From Ustulina deusta (lineage: Eukaryota; Ascomycota; Sordariomycetes; Xylariales; Xylariaceae), in NCBI GenBank assembly GCA_023159155.1, contig JAJNNX010000041.1, positions 434,001-498,000 on the forward strand: a stretch of DNA of 64,000 bases, written 5' to 3'. Positions 46,901-58,072 of the stretch are shown one piece after another. The number at the start of each line of letters is the position of its first letter. Positions within the stretch are counted from its first letter, which is position 1. A model generated the notes under the pieces. The model had not been told where the DNA came from. It saw only the letters and a list, made by a program, of their open reading frames with translations, and ran no database searches. Position numbers and translations under genes: made by a program.

Positions 46901-49900
46901 CTATTTCCCGGTCTCTTGCAGAATTACTTACCTATGCTGAGTGGGGGTAGGTACTAAAATACGCTTTGAAACGCGGATCTCTACCAGTCACATTTCATTT
47001 GGTGTAGTTTCGATTGGCAAGGGAGACACTAGCATTTTACCTGCCATCCTACTCGTGCTACCTCGGGGCTCGGGGCTATTTCTAGACCTCAGTACCATGT
47101 ACTACGATACGTTGGGCCTTCCTGTATTGACGAGGATTATAATATGACCTCTGTGGTTTGATTACTCATTTTAGCTTGTTGACCCGACGTGGAAAGGTCT
47201 TCTTCTGGACTTTTTCTTTGTTGCTACGCCACAATACAGCAGGACTCGACTGAAAATGTTGCATGAACTACCCTGTGTAGTTAGCAGCTTTGTTCACTCT
47301 CCTCGGAATCTTTCCCTATCTAATTTGCCACGCGCGAGAGATTACGTCGGCCTCGTTTTAATTCTTCAATATTCACATTTCCTCAAAATTGCCATCGTCA
47401 GGGAAGCTATCTGAGGAGGAGGTAATGACACACAGGCTCGACGTTACCAGGACAGTATGAGTAGCCGGCGAAAGTCTTCTTCTGTCGGGGGTTTCCAGAA
47501 AAAACAACAACGGAGGACTTAAACTTAAAGCGAAGACTGACCAGATGTGCATTTATTAATAGAGGTATCCAAACTTAACACAATAGACATTGAGATCTGG
47601 GAACGTGATAACCCTAGCAGAGACTTTGATAACGTTGGGCATGGCGAATATTACAAATCTCAGCTAAGACTCTATTAGAACCCCTCATATAGATTATTCA
47701 TGTATTGCTAATATTTGTCTGCATAGGCATACTACGCAACCACCGGCGCCTGATCAACAATCTCGTATTACAATGAATGCACTATAACCAAGGCAGCAAG
47801 ATAGGAATGAATTCCACTTCTATGTCTCTTCCACTCTACAGCGCTACTTGCCACATGAATTATTGGAAGGATTCTCGGCTCTAATACCGAATCATCCCAA
47901 AAAATCCCTCATTGCTTCCTCGAGAATAATGGTCGGTTCCTTCACGTTCCGGAGGATGGCGATCGACCTTGCCCCGGTCCTGCGAACCGCGTCTTTTCAT
48001 CGCCCTTCATTTTATTACGTAGTACATCCTTTAATCTTGAACAGTTGCTTCCATCCCATTTGCGTATCATTTATTATCCCAGTTGCCTCTGTATCCTCAT
48101 CGTTTGTCTGGGACATGTCGGCCTAGACTAATAAATCCTTTTCAGAGAGTTAGGGACTATACTGTCCTTTTACGCGACGTGTTACTATAACAGACCATCA
48201 TGCCACGCTAATCTTGAATCCCCACAATCCCTTTCCGTGTTGGGACCCGAGCAGCCGAAGCAAGCCTGAACCGCCCCTAAGTCAACTGATCGGGGGTCCG
48301 CGAACTAAGACAGTATGCACGAGTCCTGATATAGATCACGTAGTAAGTATTATTGTGGATAGAGAATGTCAGTTTTATCATGATTAGAATCGGCATCTTC
48401 TTCTTAAGACCCAACCACGCACTAAATATAGCTCTACATCTATATCAGTGCTGTAGTAAATGCTATTCTAATAATAAACAACTTTAGTTACTCGCACTTC
48501 ATGTAGCTCTTAATTCTTTTTGCGCGCTTGTATGAAACATAGCTTTAGGATTCGCTAGATCTAGCGTTAAAACAATTTCCTAAGAAGCAATCAAACAAGC
48601 ATAAACCTTCCACGCCTATTCTAACGCACTTATTTGATGCAGCCTATGCTAGCAAGTATGGGAAATCTCCCTTGAGTACTGAAGTGGTGTGAGTGGATCA
48701 TGGAGGCTTAGTACATGCATGAGCCACTTGGTAGCTTCACTCATAAGGGATATAAACACCATAGGCGTTTGAATTTCACGTGAAAAAGAAGGAACACCCA
48801 CCTCCTTAGCTAGAATTGCGAATGAATTCATATATTTTATCTTCCTTACTTGATCGTCTGATTCCCCAAAAGAAAAGAGTAATAACTATGCTGGGAAGTG
48901 TAGGTTCGGCCTATCTCCTAGTATAGGGGCAACGCAATACACCGATGGGGGTGAGTGATATCAATTACAGTTGCCCACTTTAGTACAGAACCTATACAAT
49001 ACGTCTGGTCCCCATACATCTTGCATGGAAACGGTGCAGCTCAGAATTTCAAGCATAGTTGGTAGCTGTTCTAGTCTAGCTGTGCAGCATACTCGTCTCT
49101 CAACGCACTCGATGCTCTCGGAATCTCCTAAGATATCCAGCACCCAATTTCAACGTAGCAAGGGAGCCCTGTATACCAAACATCGGTGAATCGGTCGGTA
49201 GGTCACCACCGCAAGTGACACCTTAACGCACCGCCCTTAACAAGAGGTTTCACAATAACCTGTGTGAATTAAGATCAATAAGTCAATACAATAAGGGGAT
49301 ACCGGGTCTTGGTTTCTTATTGATAGTATCATATCGTACGAAAATAATAGCTGAAAATTCCTCATCTAGGACACTACGAAGAGGCGCCTGGCAGTCGTGC
49401 TGGACCTCCACTAGGTACCGCTTGATACCTAGCTTCACCGGCATGTGCTTTTCAGCTCCATGCCTCTAATAAAAGCATCGATTTAAGTGCTACTTCTATT
49501 AAGTAATCAGTTAAAAACTTGCCTAGATCTTTGAAACTAGGCCTCCTTTTTTTATTTTTTATTTTTTACATGGCCTAAATTTAGTCTAACTAAGCGACTA
49601 AATATAGTCCCAATTGTATGCGGGATTATCGCTATCGCCTTCTTGCATAGGGTTTCCCTGAGACGACTCCAAACTCATTATGTTGACTTGAAGCTTGGCT
49701 ATCGGTGTGGGAACGATCGAGATATATTGCGTCGTCGTCTTCAACTCCGATGGGGCTATCAAAACCGCCTAGAGCCCTGATAGGGGGCTACGTCCAATGG
49801 CCCCCAACCCCGGCCCCACAATAGGGGCGTCCGGGGCTTCTACCACACTTGCAGTATTGTCAACTCTGTCGCCTGATTCATCTGGTCACGACTGCGCGAC

Positions 49901-51020
49901 GATTCCCGATGCGCTCTGGGGGCTGTTTCATTTAGACGAAGGTTAAGGAGTTCTCCATCCGATGAAGCCTATAATTCGTGCGCGTCTCTATGAGAAAGCT
50001 GATGTTTATTCGAAGTAGAGCCTTGCTGCCCGTCCTCAGCAGGGGGCCTGTTCCTAGATGAACTGACACGTTGATTACTGCTCCTGCTTTTTGTAGCAGA
50101 AGCTATGCGATGACAGGGACGTGTTTCCTGGAACACGTAGCCGTCATTATCATTACTTTCTTCTTCTTTTCGTTCTTCTTGTTCATCCTCGTCCGCGGAA
50201 GATGGCGCATGCTTTGGAATGTTTTGAATGACAATCCTCTCATTGTCGAATGCCATCTTATAAGCCATTGCGTATGTGAAGTATTTGCACGAGTCCCTTG
50301 AATTGATCGAGAAAGAGTTGCTGCTCAGTGAGACGGGTGAGGCGAAATCGAGCAAAAGAATTGAGTGTGGTCACCTTCGCGCCAAGCTGTACCTATGTGC
50401 CAAAAATGCATCGGCGCCGGTTCCTCACTGTTAGCTAGGGCAGTTTCTAGAGTCCTTGCGCTGCACTGATAGGAGAGTGTGCTTGAGGGTTTTCGAGATG
50501 AAATTGCTGTGGGCAAATGAACATGATATTTTACAGGATCAAAAAGATAGTTACATGATATATCTAAACGAGTCTTATTTTATCACTTTGCTTAGTATTA
50601 TAGTAAGAGGATTCCCATTTAAGTGAACAGATCCCGGGGAAAGGAATTAACCTTCTTACTGAATCTTACACCTGACAACCATACTATCGAATGCTGTCAT
50701 ATACCTTCGTTCCCTTGGCTGTCATCGCAGCCCCTGGCGCAACAAGGAGAACATAGTGAGTCTTGGTTTCTATTGGTGTATTCCCTTTCGTCTTTCCAAT
50801 ACCCACACATAGCGTGCTCGAGACAGACCCGTCCGTCATCCCGGAAAGTCAGGGTCACCGAGGAAGGCGGCGAGTCGACTGTGGAGTAGGGACATCACCA
50901 GATAGTAAGCGTTAATCCAAGAAAGAGGAGAGGACTTACTTGTCCATCTTCTTTGGAGTCTCACACCTCACACCCGCACCATTCCTGAAGACTCACTCTC
51001 CCTCGCGTACATAGCCAAAG
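40981..51020. other. 10 kb gene-poor interval of ordinary base composition
   Basis: No frame has recognisable family content, good length or a convincing splice chain. The longest candidates (for example 43157-43574 and 43663-44085 on plus, 49969-50516 on minus) are weak. The minus-strand pair 50516-50325 / 50355-49969 is rich in Glu/Asp/Ser and could be a small spliced gene or decayed element, but I cannot support it. TAGGTA-type words and a small hairpin at 49575-49607 are present. The interval is not as AT-rich as the right end, so it is not obviously RIP-degraded. It may hold non-coding transcripts or old, unrecognised transposon debris. Confidence 0.4.
49575..49607. repeat. Small imperfect hairpin
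   Basis: CTAAATTTAGTC at 49575-49586 and GACTAAATATAG at 49596-49607 pair with one mismatch around a 9-base loop. It resembles a non-autonomous element terminus, or a chance palindrome in AT-rich DNA. Confidence 0.4.
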
Positions 51021-51641
51021 TTACCCAATACTCCGGGTTCGGCCTCCCACCCGTCCGGTACGCAGCCCTTCTAATTCCTGTCTTCGAAATCTCATCCCGT
51101 CAATTTGTGGTCCAATACTAGGGGCTCGACCTTGTTCCCGTCCTAGGCGCTCCTCTTCTTGTTCACGATCTTGGGTATCTTTGTCCAATTCCAATTCTAA
51201 ACTACCTTCCGAATCCCTTCCCTGAGGCTCCCATTCCTCAGTCAGATTTTCCGACGCCCATGCTTGATGCCTATCTTCCAATCTCCTTCCATGAGGCCTT
51301 ATTTGCTTCTCGAGGATTTCCGTGACCTTCTTCCCGACACCAGAATAGTTCTCTTTCAGAAGTTCTTTCAATGATCTCTTTCTCCCTTCCGGCAGCGGTC
51401 TCTGCACTGTGTTCAAATCGAAGTAGTGTTTATCCAAGGTGTCCTTTTTAGCGCCTGGTGCTTCGATGGTCCATCTCCTAATGTACCACCAACTTAACCA
51501 TTGCTGCTCGGTTTGGTGGGCACTGTCATCTTCGCCTTGGCGGACAACATGGTCGAGGCCGTGTTGCTTCTTCCAGTAGCTCTCGGCGTCGTTGAACTTG
51601 TAGCCGTCGAGGACCTCACAAGGCTCGTTTCTCTTATTCAT
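51021..51641 (-). CDS. Charged open reading frame of unknown function
   Basis: A 206-aa frame starting MNKRNEPCEVLDG. It is highly charged, with Trp-rich QQWLSWWYIRRW near residue 68 and Glu/Arg/Asp-rich sequence in the last 80 residues (DKDTQDREQEEERLGREQ). I do not recognise a family. It lies 205 bp downstream of the DUF2235 fragment on the same strand, so it could be the 3' part of that gene after an intron, or a separate short gene. No clear splice site pair was found to prove a join. Confidence 0.35.
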   Translation of the reverse strand: MNKRNEPCEVLDGYKFNDAESYWKKQHGLDHVVRQGEDDSAHQTEQQWLSWWYIRRWTIEAPGAKKDTLDKHYFDLNTVQRPLPEGRKRSLKELLKENYSGVGKKVTEILEKQIRPHGRRLEDRHQAWASENLTEEWEPQGRDSEGSLELELDKDTQDREQEEERLGREQGRAPSIGPQIDGMRFRRQELEGLRTGRVGGRTRSIG

Positions 51642-51846
51642 CAGGATTGGTACTGAGGAGTGAATGGTGAACGTCAGTGGCCGGGCTGCACATTTAGGTT
51701 TGTGAGAAGTGCAAGGATCCGGACTCGGAAATAAGGGGAGCCGTCGCGGACTCTTTCCCCTTATCCACTAGAGGGGTTGATACAAATCCTCAATCTTGCC
51801 TGTGCTGAAGAGTTAGCTCTACGGTTCAGTGGGTATGTTCAAGGTA

Positions 51847-52610
51847 CTATAAGGGATATGCTAGCCACCTTTGATGAAAACTATGCTGCGAGTCGAGCTT
51901 CTGGGTAATGGATGGACCTAGAAGCCGCAGCCTTCGCACTTCAGTAACTCTAGGACCGAAGAAGCTCAATAGAGTCCTCCCGTCAAATTTCGCGCTGCAG
52001 ACACTGATCACCTGGGATACCATCCACAACAAGCTAACGGTTGCCAGTCCAGGGTCTGCATTCCCACCGCCGACGTCCGAGTGGCGTCTGAAGAACAAGC
52101 ATTGATTGACGGTTGACTCCCTCCTATCGGCCCTGTCTTCGCGCGACCTCCAGAAAACAGGCTGAAAGTCGCTCCGCGTCTCGTGTAGCGCCACGGCGTG
52201 GAAGGCATTCTCAACATTTTTCAGAACACTGTCTTGGACGTGAGATAACTCGGGGGACCACACGGCGCTCACGCTGTCCCACTCGGCGCAGACCGTTATG
52301 CTAGTTTGAAAAAGCAGCTTTTTCTCTTTGAGGTATCCGACCTTCTCCTGAAAATTACTTTGCTCTTGCGATAAACTGCTTTCGTCTTTCCATCCCCTGA
52401 AGAGCTCTTGCAAGAACGACAAAGCGTTCCGCCGTATGAGACCGACGCGGCTGGTAAACGAAGCGAGGCACCTGACGGTGGATGCGCCGCGGGAGAAACC
52501 AGCCAGGATTATCTCATCATTTCGATCCCTGAAGTTGTAGTTGAGGCAGAGGAAGTAGTAGGCGTTCAGGATGTTCCCCGTAATACCTGCCACCAGTCCA
52601 TATCAGTAAG
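51847..52610 (-). pseudogene. DUF2235 (Tle1-like hydrolase) gene, 5'-truncated
   Basis: The minus strand encodes a clear DUF2235 segment of about 250 aa. It has LVAGITGNILNAYYFL, the nucleophile motif GFSRGAST, a CAEWDSVSAVW strand (usual form WDTVGSVG), AFHAVALHE, and the HSDVGGGN motif followed by LATVSLLWMV. DUF2235 proteins are alpha/beta-hydrolase-like; the bacterial relative Tle1 is a phospholipase, while fungal members are mostly uncharacterised. The N-terminal part normally carrying the first conserved strand (a CDGTW-like motif) is absent. Reading upstream soon meets stops, and the extremely AT-rich block starts at about 52,690. The gene therefore looks cut by the rearrangement or insertion that placed the repeat block there. 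Residual upstream exons hidden by introns cannot be fully excluded, so pseudogene status is likely but not certain. Confidence 0.65.
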
Positions 52611-52689
52611 TGCACTGTCAGAAGTATACGGAACGCTTGATCGATACTTGAGGATAGATGCGTAAGCTAACACCCCCCCTTGCGAACCA

Positions 52690-55600
52690 CCCCATCGCAA
52701 CCCAGCTAAAAACGCACTACTAACCCCAACCACCTCAATTAAAAATTATTAAATAACGCAACTACGTTTAGTTCTTATATTTTTTTTTTACTTTTATTTT
52801 TTTTAGAATTAATTTCTTTTTATTACAATGCTTTTATATAGCAACTAATAATATATAATAGCTATTTAATAAAATATTAACTAATTATATATATATTGCT
52901 GCTTTAATAGTATTTTAATTAAAAAGTAGTTATATTAATACTTTTAGATCTTATTTATATATTTTAAAACTAAACTAGCTAATTAAGCTATAAATTAAGT
53001 TAAGCTAAGCTTTATATTTTTAATAATCAAATTTAAGTATATAGTTAAACGTATACTATTAGTTTTTAAAAACTTTAGAATATTTAGAAAATTGTAGTAT
53101 ATATATATATATTTTTTATAATTTTAAGCTAAAAACTGCTAAATTAACGTTTATTAGCTATTTATGCATTAATAAAACAATTATAATTAATATTACGTGT
53201 TAGGCAATCATAGAAAGCAAGGCTTTATTCTGAAAGCGAACTTTGTATTAGAATCTAAGTATAAAGAAAAAAAAAAGCTAATTTTATAAGGGTACGTTAT
53301 AGGTTTTTTATAGGTAGATTGGTAAGAAGTATAGGTAGCTGTTAGGTAATTGTTAGGTGTTGGCTAGGTATAAATTATATAACTTAAGAATTAAAGATTG
53401 CAGTTTATATAGCTTATGGGTTATAGCTATACTACTGGCCACTAGTTATTATATTGTAACTACCCCTTTTGTAAAAAGAAAAAAAATATGTTTGTACGTA
53501 CTTAAACAAGTACTTTCTAGCTAAAAAAAAAAATAGTTTTAGGTATTTACTTATTAATTTTGATTTAGGCTTTTATTTTATTATGCTATTAAACAAATTT
53601 TTTTATATATAATATTAAAAATTTTTGTTATATTATAACTTAAGTATAAAGTTATTTTATATGTTTTTTTATTAAAACTTTTTTATGTTTTTTAGTATAG
53701 CTTTATTATTGTTAGGGTATACTTTATTAAATTTGTTATTTTTTATAGCTTTTAGCTATTTTTTTAATTTTATTAGTAGCCCTGCTAATTTAAAGTTTTT
53801 ATTATAAAACTTTTTTAGTGCTTTTGTGTTATTTTTAAAGTTTTTTGCTAAATATTATTTATTATTAATATTTTAGCTCTTCTAGTTAATTTAATATTAT
53901 AGTTTTTTATAATATATTTTTAAAATTTTTATTTTTTTTATTACAAACTTTTCTTTGCTTTTTAGTTTAATTATTTTACTTTTTAGGTTTTTTGCTTTTT
54001 GTTTTAGCAATAAATTATTAAGATATTTTTATAATCTATTAGTATAATATTTATTTGTAGCTTGCTAAAAAAAAAATATTTTAAATATAAAAGTATTGCT
54101 AATATATACTAAAATTTTAAATATTTATTATATTATTAAATAGTTAAGCTTGTTAAATAAGGAGTTTATTTTTTAGCTTTATTGTTTTTTTAATATAAAT
54201 ATATAATTTTTTATATTAAAATTAAGATCTTTATAGCTTTTATTAGCTTGCTATATTATATAATCTTGTATATTTTATAAATATAACTTAGCTATATTAA
54301 TAAACTGGACTATTTTTTTGGCCCTTTTTTATATGTTCTTTTTTAGGGCTTTTTTTTGTACTAGTAATTTGTTTATTTTTTTTTAGCTATTTTATTTTTT
54401 TAATTAAAATAGAACAGCATTAAAAATCCTATTTCTATTTTATAAGGCGCTAAACCTATAAACTTATATAATAAGGCTGTTTATATATAGTTTATAGCAA
54501 ATATTCTTTTAAACTAATCATTTTAATAATAGTTTATATAAAGTTTTAACTTTTAATTAAAATATTTGTTTATAATCTTTGCTTATTTTATTATTTTATA
54601 ATATTTTATTAAAGCTAGAATATAAGTTATACTTATTAGTTTATATAGTTTGTTTATAAATATAAATATAAATTATAGTTCTTTATTTAAAGTAATTATT
54701 ATAAATATTTTAAATATTTTAAAGGGGCTTTTATAATATATATAAGCTATATTTTTAAATATAGCTTATATTATATAAAGGATTATTTATGTTTGTTTGT
54801 TTAACTAGTTAACTATTATTAATATATTATTATAACTATATTAATCTTCAAATATTTATTTAAAGTCTATTACTAAGTGTTTTTATATTTTATTAAGTAT
54901 TAAAAGCAGGTATAACTTACTAAAGGTTTTATTTCTTAGTATTTTAGCTAGGTAATATTCCAAATAGTTAGCTATATATGTATTATAATCCTTTATTATT
55001 TTTGGTTACTAATATTATTAAATAACTAATTTTTTTTTTTTCTAGAGTATATAGTTAGCATTTTGTTATATATTTCTTTAATTAGTTGTGTATGCAAATA
55101 TAAAGTATTTAAAACAACTAATCTATTTTTAAAAGTTGTAAGTCCTTTTTTAATAACTTATAGGTTGTTCTTTACGCTTGTTCTAGCTTTTTATTAATAA
55201 ATTTTTATATTAAAGTTTATCCTATTTTTATATAAAATATAGTTTATTAATTAAACACTTTTTAGTTATTTTAGGTTAACGTAAGGTTATATTTTATATA
55301 ATGTTATAATATTATTTATCTAAAATAAAAAAATATTATATATAGGTCTAAACAAGGTTATATACTTATATACTTTTTTTTTTTTAATCTATATTTATAG
55401 ATCTTTTTATTTATAAAATATTGCGTTTATTACTACATTTTTTTTTCTAGGTTAGTAAGTAATTAAAAAATTATATTTAAAAAATAAAAATATCTATTTA
55501 GCTTATCTTAAATTAAAATATTATTTTTTATTAAAGTATTTTAACGCTTTATAATCTATAAGAACTAAAAAATAGTTATAACTATTAATTAGTTCAGTTT

Positions 55601-57555
55601 GCTACTTCTTAAATACTAAAACTATTATTAGTATTTTTTTATTATAAATATTATAGTTTAATTTAATATTATATATAATTTTAAAGTAAAATATAACAAA
55701 ATATTATTTGTTACTATATAACTAAAACATAGCTTTTGCTACTATACTATTAAATATGTTTATTTTTATTTTAATAGATAGTTTATAATTAAAATACTTA
55801 AAAATAAAAGTTAATATAAGGACTTTTTTTAACTTTTAGAAAGCTTTTTTATACTATTTAGTCTATTTAAATAATATTCTTCTTTTATTAAATAATTAAA
55901 AAGAACTGTTATTTTACTATAATCTTTTATAAATTTTTAATAAAAGTTATAAAAACTTAAAAAGAATTAAACTTTTTTCATAGTTATAAGTATTTCCTAG
56001 TTATATACTATAGTAATTTTAGCTAGGTTAACTTATATATTTTTAGTATTAATAATATATTTAAAAAACTTAGTTTTAGTTACATAAAATTTTAACTTTT
56101 TAAAGTCTGCTTATAAGCTAATAGATTGCAATTAAGTAAAGATTTTTTTTATATATATTTAGTATTTTTTTAGATTATTAAAATAAATAAGAATATTATT
56201 TATATAAGCGCTACAAAAACTGTTTAAATAATTAAATAAAATATTAATAATATATTTTTAAAATATAAAAGGGCTATTAATAAAGCTAAATAAAAAAATA
56301 TAATAATAATATATATTATAATAAATATAAAACGTTATAAAATCTTTTTATCTTAGGTATATTTATATATAATAAAAAACTTATTTTATATTAATTTTAA
56401 TAAAAATTTTAACTTTAAAAATATATAATAAGGTTTTTTTAATTAATAATAAAAAATACTTATTTTTTTTAGTAATCTTGTTTAATTTATAATAATTTAT
56501 ATAAAAGCGGAGTCTATTATAGGGTTTTTTTATAAATAGGACAAAGAATATAAATAAAGTATTGTTTAGTTTAATAAATTTTTTATATAAATTATTAACA
56601 AAGTATTTTTTTATAGTTTTTAATTTGTTTAATAATATTTTATATAAAAAACTATAATTTAAATCTTTTAAAGATTTTATGTTTATAAATTTTATTTTAT
56701 GGTTTATTTATAGGTAGTAAAGCAATAAAGTATTAAAATCTACTTTATTAAAAGTATAAAAAAAATTATAGTACTTTAGGGGTATAAGTTTTAGGGCTTT
56801 CTTTTTAAACTTTTTTGTTTTTTTTTTAGAAAATAGTTCTTTTTTAGATTTATATTCTTTAATTACTTTATTTATTTAGTAAATACTAGTAATCTATATA
56901 CTTTTACAAAGATTATTTTTCCGGACTATTTTTTTAAATGTTATAGCGCTTAATATAATATACTATAGTTAATATTTATATTAATTAATGCTATTATATT
57001 TTAGTTAATATATACTAGCAGTATTGGATTACTAATAGGAAAATTTATAATTTTTGAACTTTTATTTTTTTTTCTTTTTTGCTTTTTTTTTTTTTTTTTT
57101 TATAAATAGACTTAGGTAAAAAAAAAACAAAATATTATATAGGTTTTTTTTTATTTTAGCAATATTTTTTGCAGTTAGGTTATTTCTCTTTAGAATATTA
57201 ATGTAAAGTTGTTATATAGTATTATATGCTTGGTTATACTAGTTTGCGGCCTACTATTATTTTTTTTGGTGTTTTATATCTTTTTTTAATTTTGTATTTT
57301 TATATTATATATTTATTTAAAAAAAAAATATAATAACTATTTTTTAGTATTATTTATTGTTAGGTTATATTTATAGTTAGGTTTAGCTAGTAAATCTAGC
57401 AAAAATACTAGTTTATTTTATTAATAGTTTAGTAAGATATTATAGGTTTAAAACTATAGTTTATTAAAAATAATATTATATTATATATTTAATATAAATA
57501 TTAAGATCTGTTAGAAAATATAGCTTTAAATTTTTAAATTAATTAATAATACTTG
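52690..57555 (-). mobile_element. RIP-degraded Ty3/gypsy-like relic A in AT-rich block
   Basis: The DNA becomes almost purely A/T with very few CpG, typical of repeat-induced point mutation. On the minus strand a reverse-transcriptase core is still recognisable at about 56171-56310. The family's FGLTNAP region reads FSFINSP, and the YIDDILIY active-site strand reads YINNILIY at 56183-56206, with both catalytic Asp codons changed to Asn codons. Stops replace Gln/Trp-type codons. All of these are the G-to-A/C-to-T changes expected of RIP. No intact frame remains. A less eroded island (about 53195-53470, beginning TGTTAGGCAATC) might be terminal-repeat or unique sequence. Element borders are not resolved. 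Confidence 0.65.
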
Positions 57556-58072
57556 TGTAACGACCCTGCTATATCAGACAAGCCAATATAGTAGTTTGCT
57601 ATAGTATTGTGGTAACATAGGTTTGTTCGATAGGAAGTCGAGGTTGTAATAGATCTGTTCTTGTATTATTCGTAGCACTTGTTAGGAGATAAATTTTTAT
57701 ATAACTAATTTTAAGAACTAGCTATATGCTTAAATTAAATAATAAAAAAAGAACTATTTAACTATAAGATATAACAAATGTATTTATAATTTTATAGCTA
57801 TTTCTTTTTTTTTATTGCTTTTAATTATAGCCCTATGCCTAATTATTACTTGGTTACTATATATAACTATATTTATTACTTAATTATTTCTAGTAATTTT
57901 ATTAATTATTTAATTATTTATAGTAATTCTTTTAATTAATTTTTTTTTAGTAATAACTTATTATATAATCTATGCGGGGATTATAGCTCCTAGTTTAACC
58001 TTTGTTTAAGTTTGTCCTTTGCGCTCTACGTTTAGTCTTTCTGTTAAGCCGTTTATCTATTGGTCCGTAACA
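57556..58072 (-). mobile_element. LTR of a Ty3/gypsy-like retrotransposon
   Basis: A 517-bp island of lower AT content starts TGTAACGACC and ends GGTCCGTAACA, giving the TG...CA termini and a short imperfect terminal inverted repeat typical of LTRs. Immediately to its right (58073-58091) is a pyrimidine-rich run, which on the minus strand is a purine-rich tract just before the LTR, as expected for a polypurine tract beside a 3' LTR. This fits element B lying to the right in minus orientation. No matching second LTR is seen inside the window and the flanks show no target-site duplication, so it is not a clean solo LTR. Confidence 0.6.

Noticed and set aside
49969..50516. Possible small two-exon gene on the minus strand
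   Set aside because: The frame is Glu/Ser-rich and unspecific, splicing is speculative and no family is recognised.
52660..52740. C-rich words at the AT-block border considered as telomere repeat
   Set aside because: There is no run of TTAGGG/CCCTAA units.
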